Source: Eutrigla gurnardus
Lineage: Eukaryota > Chordata > Actinopteri > Perciformes > Triglidae
DNA length: 64,000 nucleotides
Assembly (NCBI GenBank): GCA_963514095.1
Contig: OY741284.1
Coordinates: 4,532,501-4,596,500, forward strand
Direction: 5' to 3'
A program made the translations under genes and the position numbers. A model generated the notes under the pieces. That model was not told the DNA's origin and made no database searches. It saw only the letters and a program-made list of their open reading frames with translations. Positions within the stretch are counted from its first letter, which is position 1. Each line of letters begins with the position of its first letter. Positions 31,139-44,030 of the stretch are shown piece by piece.

Positions 31139-32692
31139 AGCCCTCAGATAACTTCAGATAGCAGTGAAACAGCACCATCTTGTGGTCGCCGTGTGTTGCT
31201 ATAAGTCCAACCAGAAGCCTCCGTAAACACTGTTGTTACGGTGTGTTACCTTTCCAGCTAATCGGCCCTGAACCCTAGTTGGGAGCACGCTGTGGATGCT
31301 AACGTGACCTTTGCTCGTTCAGCTGGTGACCCGCATTTCTAGTGTCCGGGTGACACGACCAGAAGAATGACAGGAGAGATCCTTCACCGTCCAACCAGAG
31401 GCTTTCATTGAGTCGTCTACAAGAGGACAAACGCTGCAGTCTTGTGAGGCTGTAATCTTCAGCTCATCTAATACACTTCTGCTGGCTAACAACACTCATT
31501 TGTACATCAACTTCACCGGCTGCAGCGAGGGAGCAGCGGCTTCTCACATCCACACACATCCACGGAGACTACGCTTCCCATCACACCTCACCTCACATAC
31601 CGGTACGCAGGTTACCCATAAGGCCGGCAACACTACCCCCACCCTGGATGTTAATTACATCCCTAATATCACTCCAGCATTAATACACTGCTGAAATATT
31701 CCCCATGAAACCACATTTCCCACAGTCCATGAAGGGGTCCTCTCCCAGTGAGAGAACTTAAAGGCGAGGATGGGTAAAGGAATATCCAACAGAAGTCCAT
31801 TGAACACACCGTGTGTCCTTCGTCCATAAAGGGAGCTGAGTGTCCATAACATAACATCCTTCTGCAGACTGAAAGGTTCAATACTGCTAATGCAGCGTTT
31901 AGCTCTGGCGTCGTGTGACATCACCCTGTGGTTTTCTCATGTTTTGATGTACTTTTCCATTTACACACATACCCCTCTACTGGAATATCACTTAACGTGC
32001 AAATATGGAATCATGTAATGCAGCAAGTATTGAGATTACTCTACAGTTCACCATCTTAGACCAAAACATTGAAAACAATTTCTGGAGCTTTTTCCCTCCT
32101 CATCCTAGAGGGGCGCTGTATCGGCCAAAACCCCAGCGCAGGCATCTGAGGAGGGCAGCGTTGGGCGTACAGCCAGCCTCAGGTAAAGTGGCGGTCTCAC
32201 AATGCTCAGTGACCGACACAGTCACCAAGCAGGTCTGGTGCACTGCGGACCCTCCTCCGTCTCAGTAGAGCTCAAAGGTGGGCCAACAGTCTGCTCCCCG
32301 ACAGGATCCTGGGTCCCAGCCTCATCCAGTTGAGGCTGAGGGAGGATGTCAGGAGGCCGGCGGCCGCTCGGTCAAGACGGTGGCGAAGAGAAGACACCCT
32401 GCGGTGATTCAAGTTTAACATCAAAGTCAAAGAAAAGCCACAAACCCGGAGAGGAATGCTATCTGTAGTGAGCTCAATCTAAGACCCTCTTGGGTTCTTG
32501 GCCTCCTAAACACCGCCTGTGAAGGGTCTCCTCCAAGAAGTTTGTAAACAAAGTCATGGCTGGGATCAACTCGTACCCAAAGTGACGTCTGAAAAATGTC
32601 TCAATGGAGCAATGGACTTCTGATCTTGTCAAGTAGAACGCTGCATTAAGCCAATACACTTTGGGAAACCAGTTCATGCCCAACGACATCAT
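31139..32692. other. Non-coding, unassigned
   Basis: No exon chain or transposon ends recognised. A BEL/Pao remnant begins at its right edge, so part of it may be decayed pol of that element. Confidence 0.3.
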
Positions 32693-33170
32693 TTTTCAGA
32701 TGCAGCTACGGCTACGGTCCAGTCAGCTACCTTCCACCAACTAACAAAAGAGGAGAGGTCACCATCCCAAGAATGGAACTGACAGCTGCTATGTTGTCAG
32801 TCAAAGTGGACAAAATGCTCAGAGCAGAATTGCAGTTGCTACTGAAAAAATCAGTTTTTTGTACTGATAGTCAAGCAGTAATCAAGTACATTGCAAATGA
32901 GTCAACAGTCAGAGATAACACAAATGTATCAGGATGGAAGGATGTGGAGACCACGTTAAATCCAGCTGACGATGCATCGAGGACTAAGTGCTGGAAGATT
33001 TGTGGATGGAAAAAGACTTTCCTGTTGAGGCCAGCCAGTGAACGGCCAAATGCACCATGAAATCCCAGCACTTAATCCAGATGACCCTGAGGTCAAAGTC
33101 AGGCTGGTTGTTTTGAAGGAAACAGAGACCCTACCACCCAGCTGCTCTCTGATGCCTCCTGTTGGCTGAA
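32693..33170 (+). pseudogene. BEL/Pao retrotransposon pol relic (RNase H region)
   Basis: From about 32712 it reads YGPVSYLPPTNKRGEVTIP, RMELTAAMLSVKVDKMLRAE and SVFCTDSQAVIKYIANE, then TTLNPADDASRTK. These are the standard blocks of the Pao-type RNase H-like region; CTDSQAV holds a catalytic Asp and NPADDASRG is the signature end. There is an internal deletion between the CTDS and NPAD blocks. A shifted frame continues as IPALNPDDPEVKV. No LTRs are seen. The element is old and truncated at both ends. Confidence 0.7.
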
Positions 33171-33384
33171 GAAAGGCTGTGGCATCATGGGTATTAAAGT
33201 TAAAAAGGCTCTTAGAATCTCACGCAAAACAGAAAAAGGAAAAGGAATCCTGTGTCGACCGCCCGTACACAAGATCACAAAGTAAAGTGACTAACTCAGG
33301 CTTTTTTTCAGCTTTTTACTCATGAAGATGTTTTTATAATTATCCTCATAATGGAAATTCACCACGATCATCTTATTGTGAGTT

Positions 33385-33535
33385 CATGATGGAGGATTTT
33401 CCCATTCCTAATCTGGGGTATAGTTGCTCTTTAAATTGGCAGTTCACATGTATAAGTGTTTCTCTCTGGAGTTTGGAGACTCCGTTTGTTACTCCAGCCA
33501 TCAGATGAAGGGTGATAAATACAATATTTGCCGGT
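33385..33535 (-). repeat. Inverted copy of 52470-52605, segment 1
   Basis: Reverse complement of the 52470-52605 segment; both copies contain the word GGGTGATAAATACAATATTTGCCG (in one orientation or the other). At 52.4 kb it is continuous with segment 2; here about 200 bp separate them. Confidence 0.8.
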
Positions 33536-33734
33536 GGAAAAGCAGATATTCAAGTAAAGTACTTGGACCTAAAAACTGTACTTTAAAGTACTTGAGTAAC
33601 TATTATTTGCAGCTGCAAAGAAAAACAATATTAAAGTCAGAATGAACTCAAATCTCATTCTGTGTTGTTAGACCAAAGACGACATGATACTCTGATCAAA
33701 GACTCCACGTCAGTGTGCAGGTTGTTATCATTCC

Positions 33735-33870
33735 TGTAACCGTGGTTACCGTGCTTTTGAATCCCATTAAAACTCTTCCTCCTGGTTTCCAAAGCAGCGG
33801 CTGGTCTGGCTCCACAGAACATCTCAGACATGAGTGTGAATTGAGTTTTTGTGTCCCATGCAACGAGAAG
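33735..33870 (-). repeat. Inverted copy of 52344-52470, segment 2
   Basis: Reverse complement of the segment that starts CTTCTCGTTGCATGGGACAC at 52344. Only a few substitutions separate the two. Small open frames in both copies read MSEMFCGARPAAALETRRKS or its like, but the frame is not preserved outside the repeat. Confidence 0.8.
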
Positions 33871-33924
33871 TGGATCACCTGGTGGTTTCATGGACTACCA
33901 TTCTAAAGCCTCAAGTTCATAATC

Positions 33925-33995
33925 TGCTTTCTGGTCCATTTGACTCTAAATGGACCATCATTTACCAAATGAACATCATGCTGGAATGTTTTATT
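33925..33995 (+). repeat. Fragment of the abundant teleost repeat
   Basis: CTGCTTTCTGGTCCATTTGA...AAATGAACATCATGCTGGAA matches 22408-22465 closely. Confidence 0.65.
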
Positions 33996-34312
33996 AAATG
34001 ACATAAAAGTAGCCAGTGATGGGACAATATAGGATTTTATTGCTTAAAAAAAAAACACTGACAATCCCACAATCAGGATGACGGTAAATATCATCACGTG
34101 AACTGAAAAAGCTGTCGTGAAGAGAAATGAAAAACAGAGCCGTACTTTAAAAAAACAGGCTTTGGGGAATGATGAGAAAGAACAGACTCATATTGTTTTA
34201 AAATGTGTCCAAAGTATTTTACTCAACTGGAAGGACAGATCAAAACTATCAACCCACCATTGGCTTAATCTATGAACCGACCATGCAAATCTGGAACAGC
34301 TTACCTCACTGT

Positions 34313-34590
34313 TGGTACTATTACTTGTTAATACTACCACTACTGCTAGTACTACTACTACTATACTACCACCAACACCAAATACAGTTGGAACCCAAGG
34401 GCCCAGATTTCTGCCTGAAAGCCCATTACATATTATTACACTGTGGCTGTAACGCTCCTGGTGATGTTGGGACTTTGAAATTGTATTGACTCTGGAGCGT
34501 ATTCTAGTCCTGCTCCATGTGTTAAGATGACTTCTGATGTGACGCTATAAATAACATTGAAGTGAATAAGATTGAATTGGATCATCAATA
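34313..34590 (+). repeat. LINE 3'-UTR fragment, copy 3
   Basis: Matches 30340-30640: TACTACTACTATACTACC, CCAACACCAAATACAGTTGG, GATGTTGGGACTTTGAAATTG and ATTCTAGTCCTGCTCCATGTG, ending in a degenerate polyA-signal region. No coding part. Confidence 0.75.
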
Positions 34591-35600
34591 AAAGACAATA
34601 TGACAGCATTCAATCAAACTTGGTTTCCTTTTCTCTTTACTTTCACGTTTGTTTTTCTTCTTTGGTGTTTGTTTTGGTTTGTAGCTTTTCTTGTGTATGT
34701 ATTACTATTTTGTTTGTAGTACTAGTATAGTTGCAAATACTTATATTTCTATGTAAAAAACTCTATTTTGTTCTCTTGTTTGTAAATTCTTGTTTTGTCA
34801 CCGATAAATAAATAATAATAATAACAATAACAATAATAATAAATTTTCATTTATATATTTGTTTTCTACTTGTGTTCTCTCTATATTAAAAGAAAAACAT
34901 CATGCCAAGTATTTTTTTTTTCTAGAAAAAGGGGAATAACACTTATCTTATCTTTTCTATTTTAAGTTACATTAATGGATATTATGGATATTTAATTTAC
35001 TTGGCTTCTATTTTTTAACAGTCTTATTATTCTATCTTATTTGAAAACGCACGTGTACACATGCATGTACATAATCAAATACAAGTACAGTTTAATGGAA
35101 AACAATCAAAATAGTTTAATTGAAAATGAATGATTGGTGATTTATGAGATGAAAAGTACATATTTGACCTTGGAAATAATATTGACTCAAGATCACCTTT
35201 GAAGATTGTGATAGAAAGCTCTTCAAAAAGATAGTAAGTGGACATTTCGTTGCGATTATACGGATAAAATGGTAAATTATTTGTAACTTAATTTACATGA
35301 AAGAATCTCACCTGGCAACCTTTGTCTCCGCTCTAAAATCTCTCCGGCTAACAGCCTGACTTATTTATTTGTTGTTTTTGATCGACTTAAATGATTTGGA
35401 GCAGACATAAAAATCGACATTAATATTTAATACATATGTCGTATTTTTAAAATACATTTTGCAACTATAGATTGTAAGGAAAAGAACAAAAGAAAGGTTC
35501 CGCTCTTATATCGATCGGACCACTATTAGCGACGAACCAGATGTTCAAGGTCCAAAAAACAAACCCCACATTTTGACGCTTGCAGCTGAGGTTTAGTAAG
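34591..35600. other. AT-rich intergenic DNA with (AAT/AAC)n microsatellite
   Basis: A trinucleotide run lies at about 34805-34843. Nothing coding is recognised. A possible short exon (ATGGCGGAACAACCAG, from 35604, donor GTAAGTTT) at its right edge may belong to a neighbouring transcript, but has no confirmed partner. Confidence 0.35.
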
Positions 35601-36005
35601 GATATGGCGGAACAACCAGTGAGAGTGTAAGTTTAACTGTAGAAATACTTCATATAAACTTCAATCTTGTTAAAATACCATGAATATGTGGTCCTTTTTA
35701 AAATGTGTATTTCATCAGGACCATGGTGTGACAGCTTGTGTGTCAGATTTCATTGTCTGGTTTATGCTAGTAGCAAATCTGCTGGACAAGGGAGGCTTTC
35801 TACGTAAATAAACGTGATACAAATCCATTTAGTTCGGCTTATTTCTGTGTGTTAAAACTTGATGAAGAAACATAAATGTATGCAGTTACCTATTTTGGCC
35901 AATAGATGGCGGTGTTTAATTGTTAATGCCCTCAGGCGTTACGCGATTGGTGCTGTTTGTCCTTTACCGGACACGTGTTTGCAGGTATTTGCTCCGCGGG
36001 CCGCC

Positions 36006-37634
36006 ATGTTGGTTCAGTGTTTGTTTATGGTTTGCAAGGTAAGCACTATATGTATCTCTCCACATCTTAGTGAAATATCTTGACCATAAATCGTTAATTC
36101 GCTGTTCCATTTAAATGATGTGTTTATTGAGATGTTTGTCTACCACCATGATGAAGTGTTGGGATTTATTGCCTGGTTTTATACGAGTATGTCGGCTGTG
36201 ATTATGGCTAGCTTTGTTAGCTGTATGTGTGCTAGCTCCGCGGATACTGTTAGCTATTAATCTTCCTGTGGGTTTTCTCTCATGCTCTGTGTTTTGAGCT
36301 GAAACCTTGTTTTAAGGGGTTTAATAGCTGTGAGGGCCCATCGCTTTATTCTGAATACTGTACAGTTACTTTATGACTTTATGACATATGACTTGACTGA
36401 CGTCAGTGTTTGTTTATGGTTTTCTGTCGGCTGTCAGACTGGGCAGAAACCTCCACTACGCTGCTGTATTGAACCGTTCTTCTCCAAGTGGATCGTGTGA
36501 CGAACTGAGCTACTAGTGTGGAGATGCATTGCCAGGATTTCCATCCTCTCAAACATATCCTTTGAAGGTTGAAGTGCATCTTATTGTGTTGTTATTAATT
36601 TGAAAAAAAGGAGAACATTTAAAGTGACTTGAATAGTGAATGAGTTTATTCTGTGTGGAACATTTCCATAAGGACAATCTGTGATTCATATTAGCAAGTG
36701 TTGCTGGTTTATCTCATCCATATTCTCTGTGCTGAACATAGCTGTGTTATGACGTTTTGAGTTACATTTCAGTTTAACGTGAGTTTTTGGGGTATCAAGT
36801 GATAATTGTGCCACACATTTTATTTTGGTTAACGGGCCCGTACGATACACGCCATCACATCCAGAACTGTCTGTCTGCCTGTCTGTCTGCTGCAGTATTT
36901 GTACGCCTTCAACATCGTCCCCATGAAGTCCATGGATCCGTCGGAGCTGGTGAAGCAGCCGAAGGACGGGACAGAAAACCCGTACAGAGCCTCGGCCAAA
37001 GACAAGACCGACAAACTGAAGGTGGACTTCAGCGCCGCACAGGAGGAGGTACCGAGAGCTTTCATGCCTTTCTTATGAATATCAGCTGATCAGCCACTGA
37101 CTGTTATCAGCTGGTAGTCGTTCTAAACCGTCTGGTCGGTGAGCCGATCTGATGACTCGTCAAATCTTTGTGGAAATGTTTTCACAACTCGTTTGTCTGC
37201 TTTGAAGCCTGCTCTTTAATTGGCTCTCAGAGGGGCGTGTCCTGTCTGAACCGCTCAGATTCTTAATAAATACACGTGAACTAACCTACCTCATTTACAT
37301 GTATAGGGTTTTAAATCTAGTAGCATTTTATGATTTCAACCAGCTCTTATCATGACTGCCAGTGAGATCCTTTAAAAAGAAAATGACACTCCAGGTCACT
37401 TAGAGGTGCTGAATGTGGTCATGTGATCCATTTTTATTCTGTGTCTGTCCTTCCTGTCGTCTGTTCAGGAGCCGGCCCATCAGTTCTTCTTCTACCTGAG
37501 CCAGAAGCAGGCGGGGGGTTTCCGGGGCCGCGGCAGGAAGAGACATCCGGACGAAGACGGACGAGGACGAGAGCAGCAGAGTGACCGAGGGGACGGGGGT
37601 CCTCACGGACAGACCAAGCAGCCCCGCAGGCACC
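36006..37634 (+). CDS. 5' exons of an unidentified host gene
   Basis: Three exons: 36006-36038 (GCCGCCATG start, donor AAG/GTAAGC), 36896-37048 (acceptor CTGCAG, donor GAG/GTACCG) and 37469-37634 (acceptor TTCAG, donor CACC/GTGAGT). Phases 0, 0 and 1 agree with no stop. The 117 residues read MLVQCLFMVCK / YLYAFNIVPMKSMDPSELVK, then KDKTDKLKVDFSAAQEE / EPAHQFFFYLSQKQAGGFRG and a basic, Arg/Gly/Asp-rich tail (RGRKRHPDEDGRGREQQ). The tail suggests a nuclear or RNA-binding context. The upstream region has a GC-rich patch but no clear TATA. The next exon was not found before the L1 insertion at 38.6 kb, so the gene either continues past it or ends unseen. Family not recognised. Confidence 0.68.
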
Positions 37635-38586
37635 GTGAGTCCAGCCGGTCTGGGAGAACAGCTCTAGTGCTGCATTTTCTAAATGGGGAGGGTTTCCAGT
37701 CTAAACACTGGACCCTCCATCAGATCAGGACACAGTCTCAAAAACCTCAGAACATGAGGAGGGTCCGTCTACCAGGAACCACCGAAGCACCATAGAAGTG
37801 TTCAGAATAAGACAGTAGTTAGAACATAGTTATTCCCCATGGCAGAAATGCACTACGACGTGTCATCAGAGCAGTGCTGCAGGAGAAACGCTCATAATAG
37901 TAAAAAGTCATCAGCAGCAGATGATGGTGTTTGTTGTTGTGATACTCGTTTTGGCCACAAGAGGGTGAAGAGGACCACGACTGACACGAAAATAATTCAT
38001 GTTGTAACACAATATGTGCACCTCGTGTTTGGAGTTTTCCACCTGTTTCAAAGATGAAAAACAATCAAGGAACTGAACATCTTTTTTCAGCTGATTCTAA
38101 GTAATTAACAGAGGAGAACATTTAGATCAGGTGCTTTTACACAGAGGTAACGCTACAATCACGCCTTCACGCCGGTTTTGTGGAACCAGAGAGGCCGTGA
38201 CGTGTAACAAGTCGCCGTCGCCGGTTGCGTGACGTCTTAAATGAGCGTCAGAGATCCGATCAGCTGGAGGGGAGGTGAACTTTTGCTCTTCGTGCCACGC
38301 TACGTGTTAGCTACTCGCTAACATATGAGTGATGTGGCGATCACTAACATTAAGACAAAGGGTGCCGTCCAATAGTCTATTTGCTTAGGAAGGTTCCTAA
38401 CTGAAGAAGTGACCCGGAAGTAAACAAGTGGCCGCCATGATAAGAGCTGTTGGGATTCTCTAAATGCAAAGGAAAGGAGCTCCAATGCTTCCTTTCAGAC
38501 CTCCTTTAGCATCGGATGCAACGGACCTTCCTATAGGAAAGGAAAGGAGATCACGCCGACCCACAATTCTTTGCGAGAGCAACATT
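37635..38586. other. Probable intron; unassigned repeat sequence
   Basis: Follows the donor at 37635. The stretch 38350-38590 (GGAAAGGAG words, CCACAATTCTTTGCGAG) looks like part of a non-autonomous DNA element that also continues at 44302, but its ends were not found. Confidence 0.35.
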
Positions 38587-38755
38587 AAAAGTGCTGCACA
38601 CTTTGGGGGGGCGCGCTTGAGCATGCGAAGTGAGTAGACGTGTCTTCCACAGCTCCCGCAGAAATTTGCTAAATTTATACATTTTGGACCTCGTAACCGT
38701 TCAAACTTCGTTGGAAACACAGATTAAGTGACTTTATTGCCTCGCGAGTGGACAA

Positions 38756-39622
38756 ATGCCTCCCAAACCGGCCAAACAACAACAACAGAGTGGGAGAAAC
38801 ATCCCGGTCGCCCCGGTTAGCGCTAGCAAAGAAACAGATGCTAATGCTAACAATATGGACGCGCTAGCTAACGCAGTTACTGCTGTGCAAGCCTCTATCA
38901 ACTCATTTCGGGAGGAAAACCGGGCGTCAATTGCCTCTCTACATTCGATTCTGAGTGTTTATGGTCAAAGAATTACTGATGTAGAGGAAGGTATGAACGA
39001 GTTCGACAAGAGACTGAGCAGCGTGGAAACATCTCAAACTTCACTGGCTAAAGAAAACGATGCTTTGAAGGAGAAGGTGGCGTACTTGGAAAACTACACC
39101 AGACGGCAGAACATTCGCATTGTGGGGATACCAGAAAATGCGGAGGGCCCACGACCATCGGAATTCATTACCAAACTACTTATTGACGTGTTTGGGGAAG
39201 ACAACTTTGAGAAGCCACCGTCGGTGGACAGAGCCCACAGAAGTTTGGCCCCCACACCAGTAGATGGCGACAATAGACCACGGCCGTTTATTGTCAAGCT
39301 CCATCACTTTCAAACTAAAGAGCTGATCCTACGCCTCGCCAGACAGAAGGGCCCGCTCTCCTACAACGGATCAAGATTTCACATCTTTCCTGATTACAGC
39401 CCGGATATCAACAAACGACGCGCAGCCTTCTCCGAGTCCAAAAAGAAGCTCCACGCCGCAAAGATCCAGTTCGCCCTCTACTACCCAGCCACTCTGCAGT
39501 TCACACACAACGGGAAACGCATGAAGTTCACTGACTCCGCGACGGCGCTGACCTATGTCAATAAAAACGTGGCTGCTGATGACGGAAGCTCCGTTTCACA
39601 AGTTACAGAAGATGGTGATTGA
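38756..39622 (+). CDS. L1 ORF1 protein (RNA chaperone)
   Basis: 288 codons, intact. A basic Gln-rich N-terminus (KPAKQQQQSGRN) is followed by a long coiled coil that drives trimer formation (about 35-120, for example SLHSILSVYGQRITDVEEGM, FDKRLSSVETSQTSLAKEND). The RRM-like core follows (YTRRQNIRIVGIPEN, VDRAHRS, PFIVKLHHFQTKELILRLAR) and then a C-terminal domain (FHIFPDYSPDINKRRAAFSE). This is the standard L1 ORF1p layout; it coats the L1 RNA and acts as a nucleic acid chaperone. The ATG at 38756 follows about 150 bp of 5' UTR, and the stop precedes ORF2 by about 570 bp. Confidence 0.93.
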   Translation: MPPKPAKQQQQSGRNIPVAPVSASKETDANANNMDALANAVTAVQASINSFREENRASIASLHSILSVYGQRITDVEEGMNEFDKRLSSVETSQTSLAKENDALKEKVAYLENYTRRQNIRIVGIPENAEGPRPSEFITKLLIDVFGEDNFEKPPSVDRAHRSLAPTPVDGDNRPRPFIVKLHHFQTKELILRLARQKGPLSYNGSRFHIFPDYSPDINKRRAAFSESKKKLHAAKIQFALYYPATLQFTHNGKRMKFTDSATALTYVNKNVAADDGSSVSQVTEDGD

Positions 39623-40188
39623 GGTAATATTGATGATTGGGTCAAAATACAAATAACTAATTAAAAGAGACGGTGATATCACTATATATGGTTATTCTGT
39701 CAGTGTTAACTGACAGTATTTTTTATTTTTATATTATTTTATTAGTACTGTTGATGTAGCAGCTGGACATTTTGTATGAATGTGTGTAACGTTACACATC
39801 ACATGTATTGCTACAGATGTACGCCCTCCTAATTATTATTATTATTCTTTTTTTTTTTTTTTTCTTTTTTTTAATGATTACCACCGATCTCGTTACACTG
39901 TTTTTCAAAGGCCTATAGATACCATGGTTTCAACAGGGTGAAAGGATATCGCAGGTCATTTAATACATTGTTTAAGAGGTTCATTAATGGTTGAGAAATG
40001 TATACTCATTATTGCGGGTAGCATGCAAATGCAGGTTTGCAACAGTTTGACGTTGTTTGAGGGGGGTAGCCTTCTTAAGGCTTGTTTATGTGTTATATGT
40101 AGTAGTTATGATGTCTTATTTGTTTTGTATACAGTTTGTGCACTTACTTGGGTTTTTTATCATCTAAAAGGGGTAGACACTGCTATTT
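39623..40188 (+). other. L1 inter-ORF spacer
   Basis: About 570 bp, T-rich with an oligo-T run (39848-39873). It is longer than in mammalian L1 and has no protein-like frame. Confidence 0.6.
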
Positions 40189-42639
40189 TTGAATCGAGTA
40201 GTTCTAATGGCACAGAGTAATTCACATTTTGTCCCAGGTAAAGATGACATGAAAATTATAAGCTGGAATGTTAAGGGTCTAAATCAGGCAGTCAAAAGAA
40301 AAAGGGTCCTCTCTCATTTGCAACACCTTGGGGTTGGTATTGCCTTTCTCCAGGAAACCCACCTTCCAAATCAAGACCAGTCAAAAATTCATAAAGAATG
40401 GGTAGGGCAAATGTTTCATTCACAATTTAACTGTAAAGGTAGAGGAGTAGCTATACTCATTCACAAAAAGATTCCCTTCATTGTATCAAACACTATCTTG
40501 GACCCAAATGGCAGATATGTGATGGTTGTAGGAGAGCTGTTTCAACTTCGCCTAGTATTGGTTAATATCTACGGCCCGAACTTTGATGATGATCATTTTT
40601 TTAAAAAGATGCTAAACTCCATCCCTAATCTGGATAGTCATCATTTAATTATGTCTGGGGATTACAACCTGGTGATGGATTCCACTTGGGATCGCTCTTC
40701 TCAATCTGTACCAAGACCATCTAAATCGGTGCAAACAATTAAATCGTTCACAGATATACATAAATTAATAGATCCATGGAGATTTAAGCATCCCACTAAA
40801 CGGGAGTATTCGTATTACTCTAATGTACATAAATCATTTTCCAGGATAGATTTTTTTTTGGTTGACCCCTACTTATTGAATGTTATTACAGATTGTAAAT
40901 ATGACCCAATTATTATTTCTGACCATGCCCCAGTGAGTATTAAAGTAACTCTTCCAATTCAGAGGACAAAATGGACATGGCAACTTGATACACTCCTGCT
41001 GGCAGATTCAGATTTCGTAAAGTTCATTGCAGAACAGATAGATTTCTTTCTGCAGGTAAACAGAACTGATAACATTTCAGCCTCAACTCTCTGGGAGACA
41101 CTCAAAGCATATCTCAGAGGGCAGATTATTTCTCGTTCTGCTTATATTAGGAAAATGAAATATAAGAAAATTGAGGAGTTATCTTCAGAAATTAAGGCTC
41201 TGGACGGACTCATAGCTGGTTCTCCGACCCCCGATTTGATTAAGAGGAGAGTAGGCATACAAACTGAAATTGATCTCTTAACTACCACTCAAGCAGAGAG
41301 GCTCATCCTTAAATCCCGTAGCAGATTTTATGAAGAGGGGGATAAACCATCCAAATTATTAGCCAGTCAACTTCGTCAAAAAGCAGCATCCCGTAATATT
41401 TCGCAAATTATGCTACCTGATGGTTCCTCAACAGAAGATCATCAGGCTATTAACAACTGCTTTAAAGAGTTCTACTCTAAATTATATTCTTCAGACTCAA
41501 CATCGGATCACAGCCAATTTGACTTTTTTTTTTCTAATCTGAATATTCCTACAATTGACTCTGACTCTAAAGAGAGATTGGAAGAAAATCTGACACTGGT
41601 GGAAATTAATAATGCTATAATGTCCCTTCAGAATGGAAAAGCCCCTGGCCCGGATGGGTTTCCAACTGATTTTTATAAAAAATTTAAAGATAAACTTGCC
41701 CCTCTTCTTCTCTCAGTTTACGCAGAAGCACTGGAGAATAATATTCTTCCGCCTACTCTTCGCCAGGCATCTATTACACTGTTATTAAAGAAGAATAAGG
41801 ACCCTCGTGACTGCTCTTCTTACAGACCGATTAACTTGACAAACTGTGATGGTAAAGTGTTCTCAAAGGTCATTGCACTCCGGCTTGAGACAATTCTTCC
41901 TCATATCATCTCGGAGGACCAGACTGGATTTGTCCAGGGCAGACAATCATATTCTAACCTGAGACGATTGTTTAATATAATTTACACTGAATCTAACTCT
42001 CCATCTCCAGAAGCAGTAATATCGCTTGATGCCGAAAAGGCGTTTGATCGGGTCGAGTGGAATTATCTTTTTTATACACTTAGCAGATTTGGTTTTGGCC
42101 CTAGTTTCATTCAACTTATCAAGCTCATTTACACTGATCCTACTGCCTCAGTTTATACCAATGGTATCTCATCAGAGTACTTTCCTCTTCACAGAGGGAC
42201 GAAACAAGGGGATCCAGTGAGTCCGTTGCTTTTCGTTCTAGCTATAGAACCACTCGCTATAGCTCTCAGATGCAATGATATTATACAAGGTATTTCACGT
42301 GGTGACCTAACTCACACTGTCTCGCTTTATGCAGACGATTTATTACTATATGTTACCAACCCTAGTACATCTACCCCTGAAATCCTTAGAATCTTGCAGG
42401 AATTTGGAAATATATCTGGATATAAACTAAATTTTAATAAAAGCGAATACTTCCCCATTAGTGATAATGCTGGAGAATATCCCAACCTGCCATTTAAGTT
42501 GTCCGCCGAGTCCTTCACATATCTAGGTGTAAAGGTCACCAAATCCTATTACAGTCTATTTAAAAGTAACTTCACTCATCACTGGAACAGTGTAAACAAG
42601 ATATTAAAAGATGGTCTATTTTGCCTCTTTCTCTCATAG
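40189..42639 (+). pseudogene. L1 ORF2: endonuclease and reverse transcriptase
   Basis: About 816 codons in frame, probably starting at MKIISWNVKGLNQ (ATG 40249). Endonuclease (apurinic type): SWNVKGLN, FLQETHL with the catalytic Glu, NIYGPN, MSGDYNLVMD, SRIDFFLVD and SDHAPV with the catalytic Asp-His. RT: NGKAPGPDGFPTDFYK, SYRPINLTNCDGKVFSKVIA, FVQGRQ, ISLDAEKAFDRVEW (Asp), GTKQGDPVSPLLFVLAIEPL and the active-site YADDLLLY near 42330-42353. The frame goes wrong at about 42610, giving GLFCLFLS and a stop. All endonuclease and RT residues needed for target-primed reverse transcription are present before the break. Confidence 0.92.
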
Positions 42640-44030
42640 GGAGAACAAATTCTGTAAAGATGACTATTGTGCCAAAATTTTTATATTTGTTTCAGGCGTT
42701 GCCTGTTTTCATACCACAATCTTTTTTCAAGGCATTTAATCAAATTATTTCTTCCTTTATATGGAATAATAAACCAGCTCGCATAAGAAAAGAATTTATG
42801 GAAAGACCAAAAGGTGTAGGTGGGCTTTCACTTCCAAATCTGCGTACGTATTATTGGGCTGCAAATCTTAATGCCATTTCTCTGTGGTTAAAAGATTGGA
42901 ATGATAAGATCCCCGCATGGCTCCAGATTGAAAAGACCACAAGCAGCCCACATTCACTCCCTGCCTTACTTTGTGCTCCCTTACCACCACTAGTTAACAA
43001 TATTAAAGATAATATAATTGTAACTCAATCCTTACGTATCGTGAACCAGTTCAAAAGATGTCTGGGTATTCAGAGTATTTCTATTCACTCTCCAATAATA
43101 CATAATCACCTTTTTCAGCCATCTTTATTGGACAATGGCTTCAAAATTTGGTATAATAAGGTTATTCATAGTATTGAGGACTTGTATGTTAACAACACTT
43201 TTGCTAGCTTTGAACAGCTATCCAGTAAATTTGGTCTGACCAATAATCATTTTTGGCGATACTTGCAGATTAGAGATTTTACTCGTAAAAAAATTGCTAA
43301 TTTTCCTACTCTTCCCCCTTCTTCCTGTTTGGATTCCCTATTAAGGGTTAATATGCTGAACAAAAGCAGAATATCATTTATTTATTCCCATATTATGGAT
43401 TGCTGCAACCACTCTATTTCACATATACGAGAACAATGGGAACATGACTTGGGGGCTCAGATGTCCAATGAGGAATGGGATATGGCTCTTACTAGGGTCC
43501 ACTCTTCTTCCATCTGCTCTAGACATGCTTTAATACAGTTTAAAGTTTTGCATAGGTTACATTTCTCAAAAGCTAAATTAGCAAGAATATTTCCGAATGT
43601 AGACCCACTATGTGACAGATGTAAACAGACCCCAGCTACTTCTTATCATATGTTCTGGTCTTGTCCAAAACTTGTCCCTTTCTGGTCATCCTTTTTTGAA
43701 GTAATTTCTAATGCTTATGCTTATCACATCTCACCTTCTCCGTTGGTTGCTGTTTTTGGTTTGTTTTCTGACCCAACGGGATCTGTTCCCCCTGCTCATT
43801 TACAGAGGGTCATTGCCTTTTCCTCCTTATTAGCTAGACGCTTGATTTTATTCAAATGGAAGGCTGCTACTCCTCCATCTCATCACCACTGGATTCGGGA
43901 CGTTATGCAGAACCTTAAACTGGAAAAGATCAGATGTACCCTCAACGGCTCCATCAACAGATTCCACAAAACCTGGGACTCTCTAATAACTTATGTGAAC
44001 AATTTACCTGGTCTGGAACTGGAACTCTGA
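42621..44030 (+). pseudogene. L1 ORF2 C-terminal region
   Basis: The next frame reads SLIGRTNSVKMTIVPKFLYL, then FIWNNKPARI and GGLSLPNLRTYYWAANL, the usual L1 post-RT region. Its C-terminus carries a Cys-rich motif (CDRCKQTPATSYHMFWSC), the C-x2-C-x7-H-x4-C-type L1 zinc-knuckle-like segment needed for RNA binding. It overlaps the preceding frame by 19 bp. A one-base indel explains the split; a sequencing or assembly error is possible. Confidence 0.88.

Noticed and set aside
35604..35626. ATGGCGGAACAACCAG...GTAAGT as first exon of the gene at 36.0-37.6 kb
   Set aside because: Its best donor leaves phase 2, which gives a stop in the 36896 exon; the exon at 36006 fits in phase with a good Kozak context.
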